64,000 nucleotides of DNA. Origin: a virus. Below, piece by piece: positions 22,925 through 29,734 of the stretch. Every line of letters starts with the position of its first letter. The stretch's first letter is position 1. The stretch spans positions 1 to 64,000 of the IMG/VR virus record IMGVR_UViG_3300025423_000009. One strand, written 5' to 3'. A program made the translations under genes and the position numbers. Under the pieces are notes generated by a model. The model was given only the letters and a program-made list of their open reading frames with translations, was not told the DNA's origin and searched no databases.

Positions 22925-23086
22925 TCAGTCTTCTTCCGCGAGCTGTCCACAGAATGGGCAATAGTCGGCCGAGAGATCAGCTTCCGGATCAAAGTCCATG
23001 TCGGTGTGATCGTCCGGAGCGTCGAATGGAGTCGCACGAATCGTGTAGACCACTCGACAGGTGTTACAGTACATGTCAGTTTTCAT
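22925..23086 (-). CDS. Small zinc-ribbon protein
   Basis: 53 residues, ATG 23086. MYCNTCRVVYTIRA at the start and CPFCGQLAEED at the end give a C-x2-C...C-x2-C zinc ribbon with an acidic linker. Function unknown. Confidence 0.55.
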   Translation of the reverse strand: MKTDMYCNTCRVVYTIRATPFDAPDDHTDMDFDPEADLSADYCPFCGQLAEED

Positions 23087-23203
23087 GTGTATGTGTGATG
23101 CTTGGATTTAGTGTCCGCAGGACTGTCAGCGAGATCATCCCGCTTTCGAGTGCCTTTGCCGTCACATGTGCGGCAACGGGGGTTTTTGATTTTCGGTTGT
23201 CAT
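23083..23203 (-). pseudogene. Frameshifted small zinc-motif gene
   Basis: From ATG 23203 the frame reads MTTENQKPP and stops early. With one base fewer in the AAAAACCCCC tract it would continue CRTCDGKGTRKRDDLADS to a stop overlapping the next gene start. The CRTCDGKG motif is DnaJ-like. Either a real +1 indel or a sequencing error. The rest of 23204-23396 has a stem CGTGCC/GGCACG and an open stretch in line with the end of nrdA but no start codon. Confidence 0.35.
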
Positions 23204-23396
23204 AAGTTCGGCGTGCCTCACTTCGGCACGTTAAATTGTTTTCTGTTCTATCCGATAGTGTGAAATGCCCTGCGGCGTGGTTTTGGTGACGCGCGTCGGC
23301 ATCGTCCATCACAAGCAGCGCGTCGGGGAATAAATCCTTGTTGAACTTGCCTTCTTTCAGGAACGCCAGCGGATCTTGTGAATGTATGCCATAAAC

Positions 23397-25049
23397 TTAT
23401 GCTTCGCAGCTCGCGCAATGGAGCAGATTGCGGGATAGTTCTTGAGCCGGATTCGTTCCACGTTGATAGTACAACGTCTTCACTCCCTGCTCCCACGCAA
23501 AGATGAGGAGCTGATTAACGTCCTTGACCGGAGTCTTTGGATGAATCATGATATTGATCGACTGAGACTGATCGATGTACTTCTGCCGCGCGGCGGCCTG
23601 AATGACGATCTCCTTCTGAGAGATCTCTCCAAAGGTCTTGAAGACTTCCTTCTCGTGATCCGTCAGAAACTTGAGATGCTGTACGGATCCACCCTTCGTA
23701 AGGATCGACGACCAAGTCTCTCGATCGTTCTTCTTATGACCCTCGAGGACACATGCCAGAAACGGATTCTTGTAGGTGAACTTGCCCTTGGCCAGATCCT
23801 TGACGAAGTAGTTCGAGTTGAGCGGCTCAACGGACGGAGAGACCTGACCGAGAATGAAGGATGACGAGGTGGTCGGAGCGATCGCCATCAGAGTCACGTT
23901 TCGACGTCCGGTTCCTTTCAGCAATGCTGGCTCGCCAAACAAAAGAGCCAAAGTCTTGGTTGCTTCCTCGGCTTTCAACTCAATATTCTTGTGAATGGCC
24001 ACGTTGAGCATCTTGGCTTCCATGCTCTCGAAGGCGATCAGCTTGGATTGCAAGTATGAGTGCCAGCCGAGTACGCCAATGCCGAGCGCGCGCTGATTGA
24101 CGGCAAACTTACGAGGAGCTTCCATGTACGGAATGCCCTCGGTCTTATCGATGAACTCCGTCATGACCGCGTCAAGGAACATCACGAGCGTCTGAACCGC
24201 GTCCGTGTCCTTCCATTCATCGTAATGAAGGAGATTCATCGATGACAGATTACATACGAATGACTCATCTGGAGACGATGAGAGGGCTACCTCGCTGCAG
24301 AGATTGGAAGCATGAATGCGCTTGTTCTTCTCTTTATACACTCTTGGAGCGTTCTTATTTACGGTATCCGAGAAGAACAGGTATGGATAACCTGACTCGA
24401 AGCGCTTCTGAATAACCTTGCCCCATACTTTTCGCTTCTCCTTGTCTCCGTCGATCATCGACTTCATCCACTTGTCCGTGATCGTGACACCCAGAGAGAT
24501 GTGCTGAATCGGATTACCGTCGTCTCGAATCTGAAGGAACTCGAGAACGTCGGGATGATCGATCGGCAAATACGCGGCAAATGATCCACGACGAACGTTG
24601 GACTGAGACACCACGTTCGTGACCGTCTCGAAGAGTTCCATGAAGTGAATCGGACCGTTCGACTTTCCTCCAGACTTGATCGTCGCACCACGTTCACGGA
24701 GCGCGCCAAAATAAGCCGACGTTCCACCACCCATCTTGGTCATCATGCCGACCTCGGCCGTCTTGCCGAGAATGGACTCCATCGTGTCGTCGATATACGA
24801 ACCAAAGCAAGAGATCGGAAGGCCGCGTTCAAGTCCAAAGTTTGCCCAGATGGGAGACGAGAGCGAGTACCAGCCAAGCGACATGTACTTCTCGAAGCGC
24901 TCAGCGAAGCCGACCGACTTCAGAATCTTCTCGGCCGCCGCGGCGATCTCCTTAATTCGAGATTCCGGAGTCTGCCCATTTTCAAGGTATCCACGTTCGA
25001 GAAAGAGACGTGAATCCGAATTTAGCCAATAATAAGGTTTTGCTTCCAT
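23397..25049 (-). CDS. nrdA: Ribonucleotide reductase class I large subunit, short form without ATP cone
   Basis: 550 residues; T4 NrdA has 754. It reduces ribonucleoside diphosphates for DNA synthesis with NrdB. Active-site features are present: PISCFGSYIDD (first redox Cys), ASNLCSEV (thiyl radical Cys with Asn and Glu), SFVCNLSS (second redox Cys), TLYYQRGTN (radical transfer Tyr pair) and the C-terminal CASC. The N-terminal ATP cone and part of the N-terminal helical domain of T4-type enzymes are missing, since the protein starts only about 80 residues before PISCFG. NrdA proteins without an ATP cone exist, so it can be active but may lack the usual dATP switch. An HNH homing gene lies directly upstream. 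Confidence 0.88.
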   Translation of the reverse strand: MEAKPYYWLNSDSRLFLERGYLENGQTPESRIKEIAAAAEKILKSVGFAERFEKYMSLGWYSLSSPIWANFGLERGLPISCFGSYIDDTMESILGKTAEVGMMTKMGGGTSAYFGALRERGATIKSGGKSNGPIHFMELFETVTNVVSQSNVRRGSFAAYLPIDHPDVLEFLQIRDDGNPIQHISLGVTITDKWMKSMIDGDKEKRKVWGKVIQKRFESGYPYLFFSDTVNKNAPRVYKEKNKRIHASNLCSEVALSSSPDESFVCNLSSMNLLHYDEWKDTDAVQTLVMFLDAVMTEFIDKTEGIPYMEAPRKFAVNQRALGIGVLGWHSYLQSKLIAFESMEAKMLNVAIHKNIELKAEEATKTLALLFGEPALLKGTGRRNVTLMAIAPTTSSSFILGQVSPSVEPLNSNYFVKDLAKGKFTYKNPFLACVLEGHKKNDRETWSSILTKGGSVQHLKFLTDHEKEVFKTFGEISQKEIVIQAAARQKYIDQSQSINIMIHPKTPVKDVNQLLIFAWEQGVKTLYYQRGTNPAQELSRNLLHCASCEA

Positions 25050-25052
25050 AGT

Positions 25053-25649
25053 TTATATATGAGTATTCAATTCCGCTTTACGCCTTATCCATGATTCTTT
25101 CATTTTTTTCCGAGTTTCTTCTGAATGAGTTTTGCCACTCATTCCCTTTGTTCTATTTCCCGGTTTTCCTTTTTTTGCGATGGATAGTTTTTCCCGCATT
25201 TCTTTAGATTTTGATTTGCCCTTTTGCCATTTGGACATTCTTTTACGAGTTTCTTCTGAATGAGTTTTGCCTGTAAACCCACCAATTCTACCAACCTGCC
25301 CTTCAGATATTTTAATCCGATGATCTTCAGACAATGATACCCCTTTATGTGATTCGGATATCTTTTTGCAAACTTCTTTAGAATGATTGATAAAAGGAGA
25401 ATGTATACCTCGCATCATTTGATATGCTCGTTTATCACCTGGCATTTTATAAATTCTCCAAAGCAAATAATGTGCAATAATATGTTCTTCGTGTGTTAGA
25501 TATGTAAAATTATATTCCTCATCTGTACCACCGGCATGTCTGGGTTTAATGTGATGCCGATATAAGGTTAATCCAGAATTTGAATTCCAAGATTCTTTAA
25601 GAAGTTTGCGAGACTCAACTAGCTTAGTATAAATAAGATTGCTGAACAT
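25053..25649 (-). CDS. HNH homing endonuclease with NUMOD3 repeats (HEG4)
   Basis: 198 residues. The HNH core is LYRHHIKPRHAGG ... NFTYLTHEEHIIAHYLLW (residues 31-67). Then come repeated NUMOD3 DNA-binding motifs (GKTHSEETRKRMSKWQKGK and GKTHSEETRKKMKESW). AT-rich against its nrd neighbours. It lies freely between nrdB and nrdA. Homing genes in nrd genes are known, for example mobE in Aeromonas phage Aeh1 and I-TevIII in T-even nrdB. It carries the same late promoter and 5' stem-loop as the three GIY-YIG type genes. Confidence 0.85.
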   Translation of the reverse strand: MFSNLIYTKLVESRKLLKESWNSNSGLTLYRHHIKPRHAGGTDEEYNFTYLTHEEHIIAHYLLWRIYKMPGDKRAYQMMRGIHSPFINHSKEVCKKISESHKGVSLSEDHRIKISEGQVGRIGGFTGKTHSEETRKRMSKWQKGKSKSKEMREKLSIAKKGKPGNRTKGMSGKTHSEETRKKMKESWIRRKAELNTHI

Positions 25650-25677
25650 AGAGACCTTTCATTCTTACATGTTTAGT

Positions 25678-25707
25678 GCCGATGGGTACATCACTACCGC
25701 GATCGGC
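25678..25707 (-). ncRNA. Conserved 5' stem-loop, copy 4
   Basis: Minus strand: outer stem GCCGAT/ATCGGC, 5' CGC opposite 3' C, inner stem GGTA/TACC, 6-base loop. Two outer-stem pairs differ from all other copies yet still pair. It ends 28 bases before the HNH start codon. Confidence 0.7.
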
Positions 25708-25715
25708 TTCAATCG

Positions 25716-25723
25716 TATTTATA
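25716..25723 (-). promoter_or_regulatory. Late promoter of homing endonuclease gene 4
   Basis: TATAAATA on the minus strand, just after the nrdB stop codon. The stem-loop starts 8 bases downstream. Confidence 0.65.
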
Positions 25724-25734
25724 TAAAGATCTTT

Positions 25735-26712
25735 CTAGAAAAGATCTTCTTCATTGAATGACTTGTCGTTCTTGGAGTACTCTGTCGGGCGTTTGCTAAA
25801 AAAGTCTGTTGCTGTGTTTCCTAAGACATCCTCGGAAAACCATATAGTTTGATCCAATAGCACTTTATCTATGTCTTCAAATACTGGCTTGATGCCGATC
25901 TGAATCAGCGAATCATTTAGACGATTCTTGATGAAGTTTTTGAGAATATCCGCCGTCAGATTCTCGGATTGATAACCGTTTAATGACCAGTCAATAATTT
26001 TGGCCTCGGCCTTATAGGCTTCGATGCATTCCGAACGAATGCGTTCGATCAGCTCGTCATCGAAGAGTTCCGGATGCTCTTCACGAATTGTGTTGACGAG
26101 CTTCATTCCAGCCAACGCGTGAATGAGTTCCTCACGAGATGTGTAGGCAACCTGCTGTGAGGTGTCCTTGAGCATGTTGCGAAAGCGATTAAAGTAGTTG
26201 ATCGTGTAAAACTGAGAGAAGAGGCTCACGTTCTCGACGTACAGTGTGAAGAGAATCAGCGAGTATACATACTGCTTTCGTGAATCCTTGTAATGCTTCT
26301 TGAGGTACTTACGCAGGTATTTGACTCGATTCTGAATCACGTCGAGCTTGAGATTCTCCTCGAAGATGTGCTCCATGTCAAGGACCTTGAGCAGGCGTTC
26401 ATATGCATTGTTATGAATCACCTCGACGTTGGCCATCACGTATCCAAGATCCGTGATCGATGGATGTGGAAGATTCTCACCAACCTTGGCCCAGAACGTC
26501 TTCACGGCCACCTCGATCTGTGCGATCGCCGAAAGCGATCGAGTAATCATGTCCCTCTCGCGATCATTCAGATTGACCTTGAAGTCCTGTATGTCGGATT
26601 GAAAGTTGAATTCTTTATCGGTCCAGAATCCATGATGCATGGAATCTATGAATTCGGAAGTCCATGGATAGTGATCGGGTTTTCTGGAGATTTGTTCATC
26701 GAAGATTGACAT
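25735..26712 (-). CDS. nrdB: Ribonucleotide reductase class I small subunit
   Basis: 325 residues of the ferritin-like diiron family. Ligands and radical site are visible: an acidic ligand in AQIEVAVKTFW, NVEVIHNNAYERL with E-x2-H and the radical Tyr four residues on, TLYVENVSLFSQF (Glu), and SREELIHALAGM (E-x2-H). The C-terminus ends acidic (SFNEEDLF), as needed to dock on NrdA. Transcribed from the repeated promoter cassette at 26727-26755. Confidence 0.9.
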   Translation of the reverse strand: MSIFDEQISRKPDHYPWTSEFIDSMHHGFWTDKEFNFQSDIQDFKVNLNDRERDMITRSLSAIAQIEVAVKTFWAKVGENLPHPSITDLGYVMANVEVIHNNAYERLLKVLDMEHIFEENLKLDVIQNRVKYLRKYLKKHYKDSRKQYVYSLILFTLYVENVSLFSQFYTINYFNRFRNMLKDTSQQVAYTSREELIHALAGMKLVNTIREEHPELFDDELIERIRSECIEAYKAEAKIIDWSLNGYQSENLTADILKNFIKNRLNDSLIQIGIKPVFEDIDKVLLDQTIWFSEDVLGNTATDFFSKRPTEYSKNDKSFNEEDLF

Positions 26713-26725
26713 AGTGCGTGATACA

Positions 26726-26767
26726 ATTTATATCATGTCACGTCTCGAGAGTACACAAAAAAATTAC
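26726..26767. repeat. Regulatory direct repeat, copy 1
   Basis: ATTTATATCATGTCACGTCT and the following 22 bases recur with two to three changes at 27347-27388. The copies bracket the 2H phosphoesterase gene. Confidence 0.85.
26727..26755 (-). promoter_or_regulatory. Promoter cassette copy 1 (early promoter, late-like -10)
   Basis: -35 TGTACT, 17-base spacer, -10 TATAAA(T) on the minus strand, in front of nrdB. It lies in a repeat of about 42 bases (26726-26767) that recurs at 27347-27388. Confidence 0.6.
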
Positions 26768-26782
26768 ATGAACGAACTTATG

Positions 26783-27334
26783 TCAATCGATGGTGACGCG
26801 ACCTTGCTTCTCGGGAAGACTATAGAGGAGAGAATTCACACGAAGCGTTCGACCGATCAATGGCCTAAGTCCTTCTATGGCCGCTTCGGCATTGAATGGA
26901 GCACCCTTCTTGACGTAGGCGACCGTCAGGTGAGGATGATAATCATACTTCGAGGCAGTGATCGAGCGCGCGTAGTGCCGAGCGATGTCATGATTGAGAT
27001 CGATTAAGCTTGAAGAATTCACATCGAACTTGATCACGTCGTATTCCGGACATTCAAACTTCGACAGCTTGCCGATCGTGAACTGAATGGGAAGCACTTC
27101 GGAGCAGAGGCGTTTCAGTTTATTCGAGTCGAAGTCCAAATGAAAGCCATAGAGTACCGTGACGTGAGGTTCTTCCTCATATCCGTTCTCGTGTAGGTCT
27201 TTTTCGGAAACGATGTTCCGCGCCACGTTCAGGAAGTCTTGCTTCTGATCGTTTGGCACCATAGCCATCAGGCAACCATATTTGGGTGTCGCTCCCTCGA
27301 GGAGCACATTACGCGAAGATTCGATTAAGTTCAT
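26783..27334 (-). CDS. 2H phosphoesterase with capsid-targeting N-terminus
   Basis: 183 residues. The two catalytic motifs of the 2H superfamily are EEPHVTVLYG (His 57) and YHPHLTVAYV (His 135). The family opens cyclic phosphates and 2'-5' bonds. T4 Acb1 (57B), which destroys CBASS signal nucleotides, belongs to it, and an anti-defence role is possible here but not proven. The N-terminus MNLIESSRNVLLEG matches the capsid-targeting peptide shared by this region, with a gp21-type site L-L-E-G at residue 14. The gene is bracketed by two copies of the promoter cassette, which suggests acquisition as a unit. Confidence 0.7.
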   Translation of the reverse strand: MNLIESSRNVLLEGATPKYGCLMAMVPNDQKQDFLNVARNIVSEKDLHENGYEEEPHVTVLYGFHLDFDSNKLKRLCSEVLPIQFTIGKLSKFECPEYDVIKFDVNSSSLIDLNHDIARHYARSITASKYDYHPHLTVAYVKKGAPFNAEAAIEGLRPLIGRTLRVNSLLYSLPEKQGRVTID

Positions 27335-27346
27335 TAAGGTATCATC

Positions 27347-27388
27347 ATTTATATCATGTCACGTCTCGAGAGTACACGAAAAAATTGC
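27347..27388. repeat. Regulatory direct repeat, copy 2
   Basis: Same element upstream of the phosphoesterase. It includes the early promoter (27348-27376) and touches the terminator at 27385-27408. Confidence 0.85.
27348..27376 (-). promoter_or_regulatory. Promoter cassette copy 2
   Basis: -35 TGTACT, 17-base spacer, -10 TATAAA(T) on the minus strand, 14 bases before the phosphoesterase start. The TATAAATG core also resembles a late promoter. Confidence 0.6.
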
Positions 27389-27408
27389 ACGAAGATTAGT
27401 TCGTGCAA
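27385..27408 (-). terminator. Intrinsic terminator before the phosphoesterase promoter
   Basis: Minus strand stem TTGCACGAA/TTCGTGCAA, 6-base loop, then TTTTTT. It ends transcription of the 27432-27755 gene immediately before the next promoter. Confidence 0.8.
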
Positions 27409-27431
27409 TCTTACGAAATGATTATTTACGA

Positions 27432-27755
27432 TCAGTCTCCACGATAATTTGAACCTTTACGAGGTCCGGTGGCATGATACATGTAGTTCCCATGCTTCTC
27501 ATCACTCTTTTTCTTATCTTCAATCTCTTGCTTGGTTGCCGATCTCTGAGAAGTGACTTTCCATCCCCAGTAAGGATCCGTAAGTTTTTTGATCAGATCT
27601 TCAACTTTCGAATTCCAAACAATCTCGATGCGTTCATCTCCTTTAGATGGAGCCATTGCAGAACGACCAGTACCGAGTCCAGTAAAGGTGATGACCGTAG
27701 CGCCTTCTTCAGAATTTTCGAGAAGAACCTGCTTGGCGGATTCGTGGAGTTTCAT
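27432..27755 (-). CDS. Capsid-targeted hypothetical protein
   Basis: 107 residues. The N-terminus MKLHESAKQVLLEN|SEEG has the capsid-targeting pattern with a possible protease site after L-L-E. The remainder (TVITFTGLGTGRSAM, RIEIVWNSKVEDLIKKL, YWGWKVTSQRSATKQE) is a small alpha/beta domain without recognised family. Located 11 bases downstream of the acidic protein gene and closed by a strong terminator. Confidence 0.5.
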   Translation of the reverse strand: MKLHESAKQVLLENSEEGATVITFTGLGTGRSAMAPSKGDERIEIVWNSKVEDLIKKLTDPYWGWKVTSQRSATKQEIEDKKKSDEKHGNYMYHATGPRKGSNYRGD

Positions 27756-27766
27756 GTGAAAAATAC

Positions 27767-28156
27767 TTAAACCTTGACTTTAACCGTGGGAACCTTGGCT
27801 TCCTTGCCGAGCTCGTACAGCTTGACGATACATTTGGTTCCATTCTCGTGAATGAGCTGCTCGAGCTCATCCTTGGAGAGAAGAACGACGGCTTCCTCGC
27901 CATCCTTGTTGCATTGCGCGGCGTACTTTGGCTTCTCGCCGGACTTCTTGGGAGCCGGAGTTTCAATCTCGGGTTCCTCGGCTTCTGGAGCGACGTCGGT
28001 ATCGGCCGGCTCTTCGGAAGCAGGCGCCTCGGCGGCCGCGTCCTCTTCGTTCACGGCCGGACGAAAGTACGAGTGACTCCGCATTTGTTCGGGAGTCTTG
28101 GCGGCCAGAACGTTGTTCTTCAGGATGCCTTTGATCGATTCATTGAGAGATTTCAT
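27767..28156 (-). CDS. Acidic internal protein candidate with targeting-like N-terminus
   Basis: 129 residues. The N-terminus MKSLNESIKGILKNNVLAAK resembles the capsid-targeting helix but lacks the E-A/G cleavage residue at the expected place. Residues 35-75 are very rich in Ala, Glu and Pro (disordered), and the C-terminal 50 residues form a small domain (GEEAVVLLSKDELEQLI, CIVKLYELGKEAK). The composition recalls T4 core proteins. Late promoter at 28164-28171. The promoter and first 20 codons are duplicated in tandem upstream. Confidence 0.5.
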   Translation of the reverse strand: MKSLNESIKGILKNNVLAAKTPEQMRSHSYFRPAVNEEDAAAEAPASEEPADTDVAPEAEEPEIETPAPKKSGEKPKYAAQCNKDGEEAVVLLSKDELEQLIHENGTKCIVKLYELGKEAKVPTVKVKV

Positions 28157-28257
28157 TTGATCTTATTTATACGTTTGAGTTTCTTGCGTCGAAGAGTCTT
28201 GGCGGCCAGAACGTTGTTCTTCAGGATGCCTTTGATCGATTCATTGAGAGATTTCAT
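28153..28257 (-). CDS. Duplication-derived 34-residue open frame
   Basis: ATG 28257 starts a frame that repeats the first 20 residues of the acidic protein (MKSLNESIKGILKNN...) and then reads TLRRKKLKRINKIK through the late promoter to a stop overlapping the next ATG. It would be a free targeting-like peptide with a basic tail. It is possibly a by-product of the duplication. Confidence 0.35.
   Translation of the reverse strand: MKSLNESIKGILKNNVLAAKTLRRKKLKRINKIK
28164..28171 (-). promoter_or_regulatory. Late promoter (duplicate pair with 28265-28272)
   Basis: ACG-TATAAATA-AG on the minus strand. The second copy at 28265-28272 is identical in the octamer. Confidence 0.75.
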
Positions 28258-28424
28258 TTGATCTTATTTATACGTTTGAATTTCTTGCGTCGAAGAGGCT
28301 TGGCGGCCATGACGGGATCGAAGGATTGCACGGCCTGAGTGGTCATCTGACCGCCTCCACCACCACCGATGGCTCCAACTCCCATGTCTTCCGAGATTGG
28401 AAATATGTCTCTGAGATTCTTCAT
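28254..28424 (-). CDS. Small Gly-rich and basic protein
   Basis: 56 residues: MKNLRDIFPISEDMGVGAIG, a run of six Gly, then SFDPVMAAK and a basic end (LRRKKFKRINKIK). The start resembles the targeting peptides, with I-S-E-D as a possible processing site. The basic C-terminal 14 residues are encoded by the same DNA as the late promoter copy. The DUF7207-like gene upstream overlaps it by four bases. Confidence 0.5.
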   Translation of the reverse strand: MKNLRDIFPISEDMGVGAIGGGGGGQMTTQAVQSFDPVMAAKPLRRKKFKRINKIK

Positions 28425-28792
28425 ACTTCTTGCAGTCGTTTGGCCACCATCAGATCGATCGTGACACTGTTCATCATGCCCTCTGGCAGATAGTCAAGGA
28501 ATAACAAAAAGGCTTTCAGTGCCGGCCACAACTCACGTTCTATGCGATAGAACATCATGTGATTGGCCGCCGCGATCGGAAAGACGTTGTACAGAGTGAT
28601 CAGATGATTCAGTACGAGCCTTTCCTTGATCTCTCCGGTCTCGATGTACCGTCTGAGCAATCGCTTCACGTACTTGAATCTGGCCAGATCCTCATGAAAC
28701 TCTTCGATCGAGAGACACTGCGGATTGTTGTAGTGCCTCACGGCGTACGATTCAAAATTCTTCTCGTTCAGTTCATCAAACAGCTTAATCAT
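28421..28792 (-). CDS. DUF7207-like conserved phage protein
   Basis: 123 residues, helical. The pattern YAVRHYNNPQCLSIEEFHED ... FKYVKRLLRRYIETGEIKER ... LILYNVF-like LNHLITLYNVF ... ELWPALKAFLLFLDYLPE is one I know from many T4-like and cyanophage genomes, where the gene lies near virion genes. No function established. Confidence 0.65.
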   Translation of the reverse strand: MIKLFDELNEKNFESYAVRHYNNPQCLSIEEFHEDLARFKYVKRLLRRYIETGEIKERLVLNHLITLYNVFPIAAANHMMFYRIERELWPALKAFLLFLDYLPEGMMNSVTIDLMVAKRLQEV

Positions 28793-28821
28793 GACAAAAG
28801 TACTTATACTCGTTGCCGAGA

Positions 28822-29097
28822 TCAGTACATGAATGTGATCGGCGCCGCGTAGACCGTACTGGATCCACTCGACAGAAGCATGTCGCTAGCATCCTTGAAC
28901 AGGTACGTCGCTTCATTAGAATTCACCGTACAGGATCCAATGGTATTGCCCTGACGATCCTGACGAATCACGACGGCCTGAGTGGAAGCGTTGCCAGAAA
29001 GCTGAGAGATCAGACGAACGACGAGAGCGAAGTTCAAGGTTGAACCCGTGGAGGTTGAAAGTGATACTTCGGAGCCAACAAGATTAAGTGCGCGCAT
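28822..29097 (-). CDS. Small virion protein candidate
   Basis: 91 residues, Ser/Thr-rich and predicted all-beta (VGSEVSLSTSTGSTLNFALV, QAVVIRQDRQGNTIGSCTV). Such small beta proteins next to late genes are often head decoration or structural proteins. A late-like octamer (AATAAATA) lies just upstream. No enzymatic motif. Confidence 0.45.
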   Translation of the reverse strand: MRALNLVGSEVSLSTSTGSTLNFALVVRLISQLSGNASTQAVVIRQDRQGNTIGSCTVNSNEATYLFKDASDMLLSSGSSTVYAAPITFMY

Positions 29098-29107
29098 ATG
29101 ATTCTAT

Positions 29108-29722
29108 TTATTCTCCGGCCTTGTAGATGTATCGGCCGTGTTGTCCAACATCCAGAAAGATGTCGACATTGTTTTCGATTCCCAGATTCTTCAGATACGA
29201 GAGTTGACGTGAAGTCATTCGAGAATTGGTATCCATGTCGACGAAAGTCTGATTAGGCTGATGAACCAGACGTGCCCATCCACGTTTACCAAGGATCTCG
29301 GCGGCTTCCAAGCCCTGTCCTCGACGCTCTTCCCACTCGTCACCAAGGATCTTCTCGGCTACTGGACCATGATCCATGCGACCGGATACCGGCGTCTCGA
29401 CACCAGAAGGAGAGAGCCAACCGCCATAGCCGCGTCCTTCACACACCAGTGACTCGGAGAGACGTTTGTTCAGCTGATCCTTATGCAACTGATAGAACGT
29501 GACCAGTTCCTTGGAACGAAGCTCCGAGAGCTCCAGATTCATCTCCAGCTTTTCTGGAATCTTGTCAGCGTCGATGCCATCTTCAATCATCTTTCGAATC
29601 TCATGAAGAGCCTCGAAGTTATTGGACATGTAGAACTGATCGAACTCGTCGAAGGCTTCGGAGCCGGCATGGCCACCTTCACTGAGAAGAGCGTTCTTTA
29701 TGGTCTGATGAAAGGAAGACAT
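29108..29722 (-). CDS. Capsid-targeted internal protein candidate
   Basis: 204 residues. N-terminus MSSFHQTIKNALLSEG with the L-S-E-G site at residue 16. A helical middle (LHEIRKMIEDGIDADKIPEK) and a C-terminal half with GYGGWLSPSG and LGKRGWARLVHQPNQ follow. No known family. It follows the 763-residue protein in a late operon. Confidence 0.5.
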   Translation of the reverse strand: MSSFHQTIKNALLSEGGHAGSEAFDEFDQFYMSNNFEALHEIRKMIEDGIDADKIPEKLEMNLELSELRSKELVTFYQLHKDQLNKRLSESLVCEGRGYGGWLSPSGVETPVSGRMDHGPVAEKILGDEWEERRGQGLEAAEILGKRGWARLVHQPNQTFVDMDTNSRMTSRQLSYLKNLGIENNVDIFLDVGQHGRYIYKAGE

Positions 29723-29734
29723 CTGCTGAGTGGA

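Larger units (their letters stand above)
28096..28297. repeat. 101-bp tandem duplication
   Basis: Two units, 28096-28196 and 28197-28297, differ at one base in the promoter-proximal part. Each unit holds a late promoter (28164-28171 and 28265-28272, minus strand), the ribosome site and the targeting-like N-terminal codons. Confidence 0.9.

Noticed and set aside
22925-23396. A 100-codon plus-strand frame at 22903-23205
   Set aside because: It runs antisense through the zinc-ribbon miniprotein and has no ribosome site or protein-like composition.
26714-27007. Plus-strand frame over the promoter repeat and phosphoesterase
   Set aside because: It is antisense to a clear 2H phosphoesterase, and its first part is the repeated promoter cassette.
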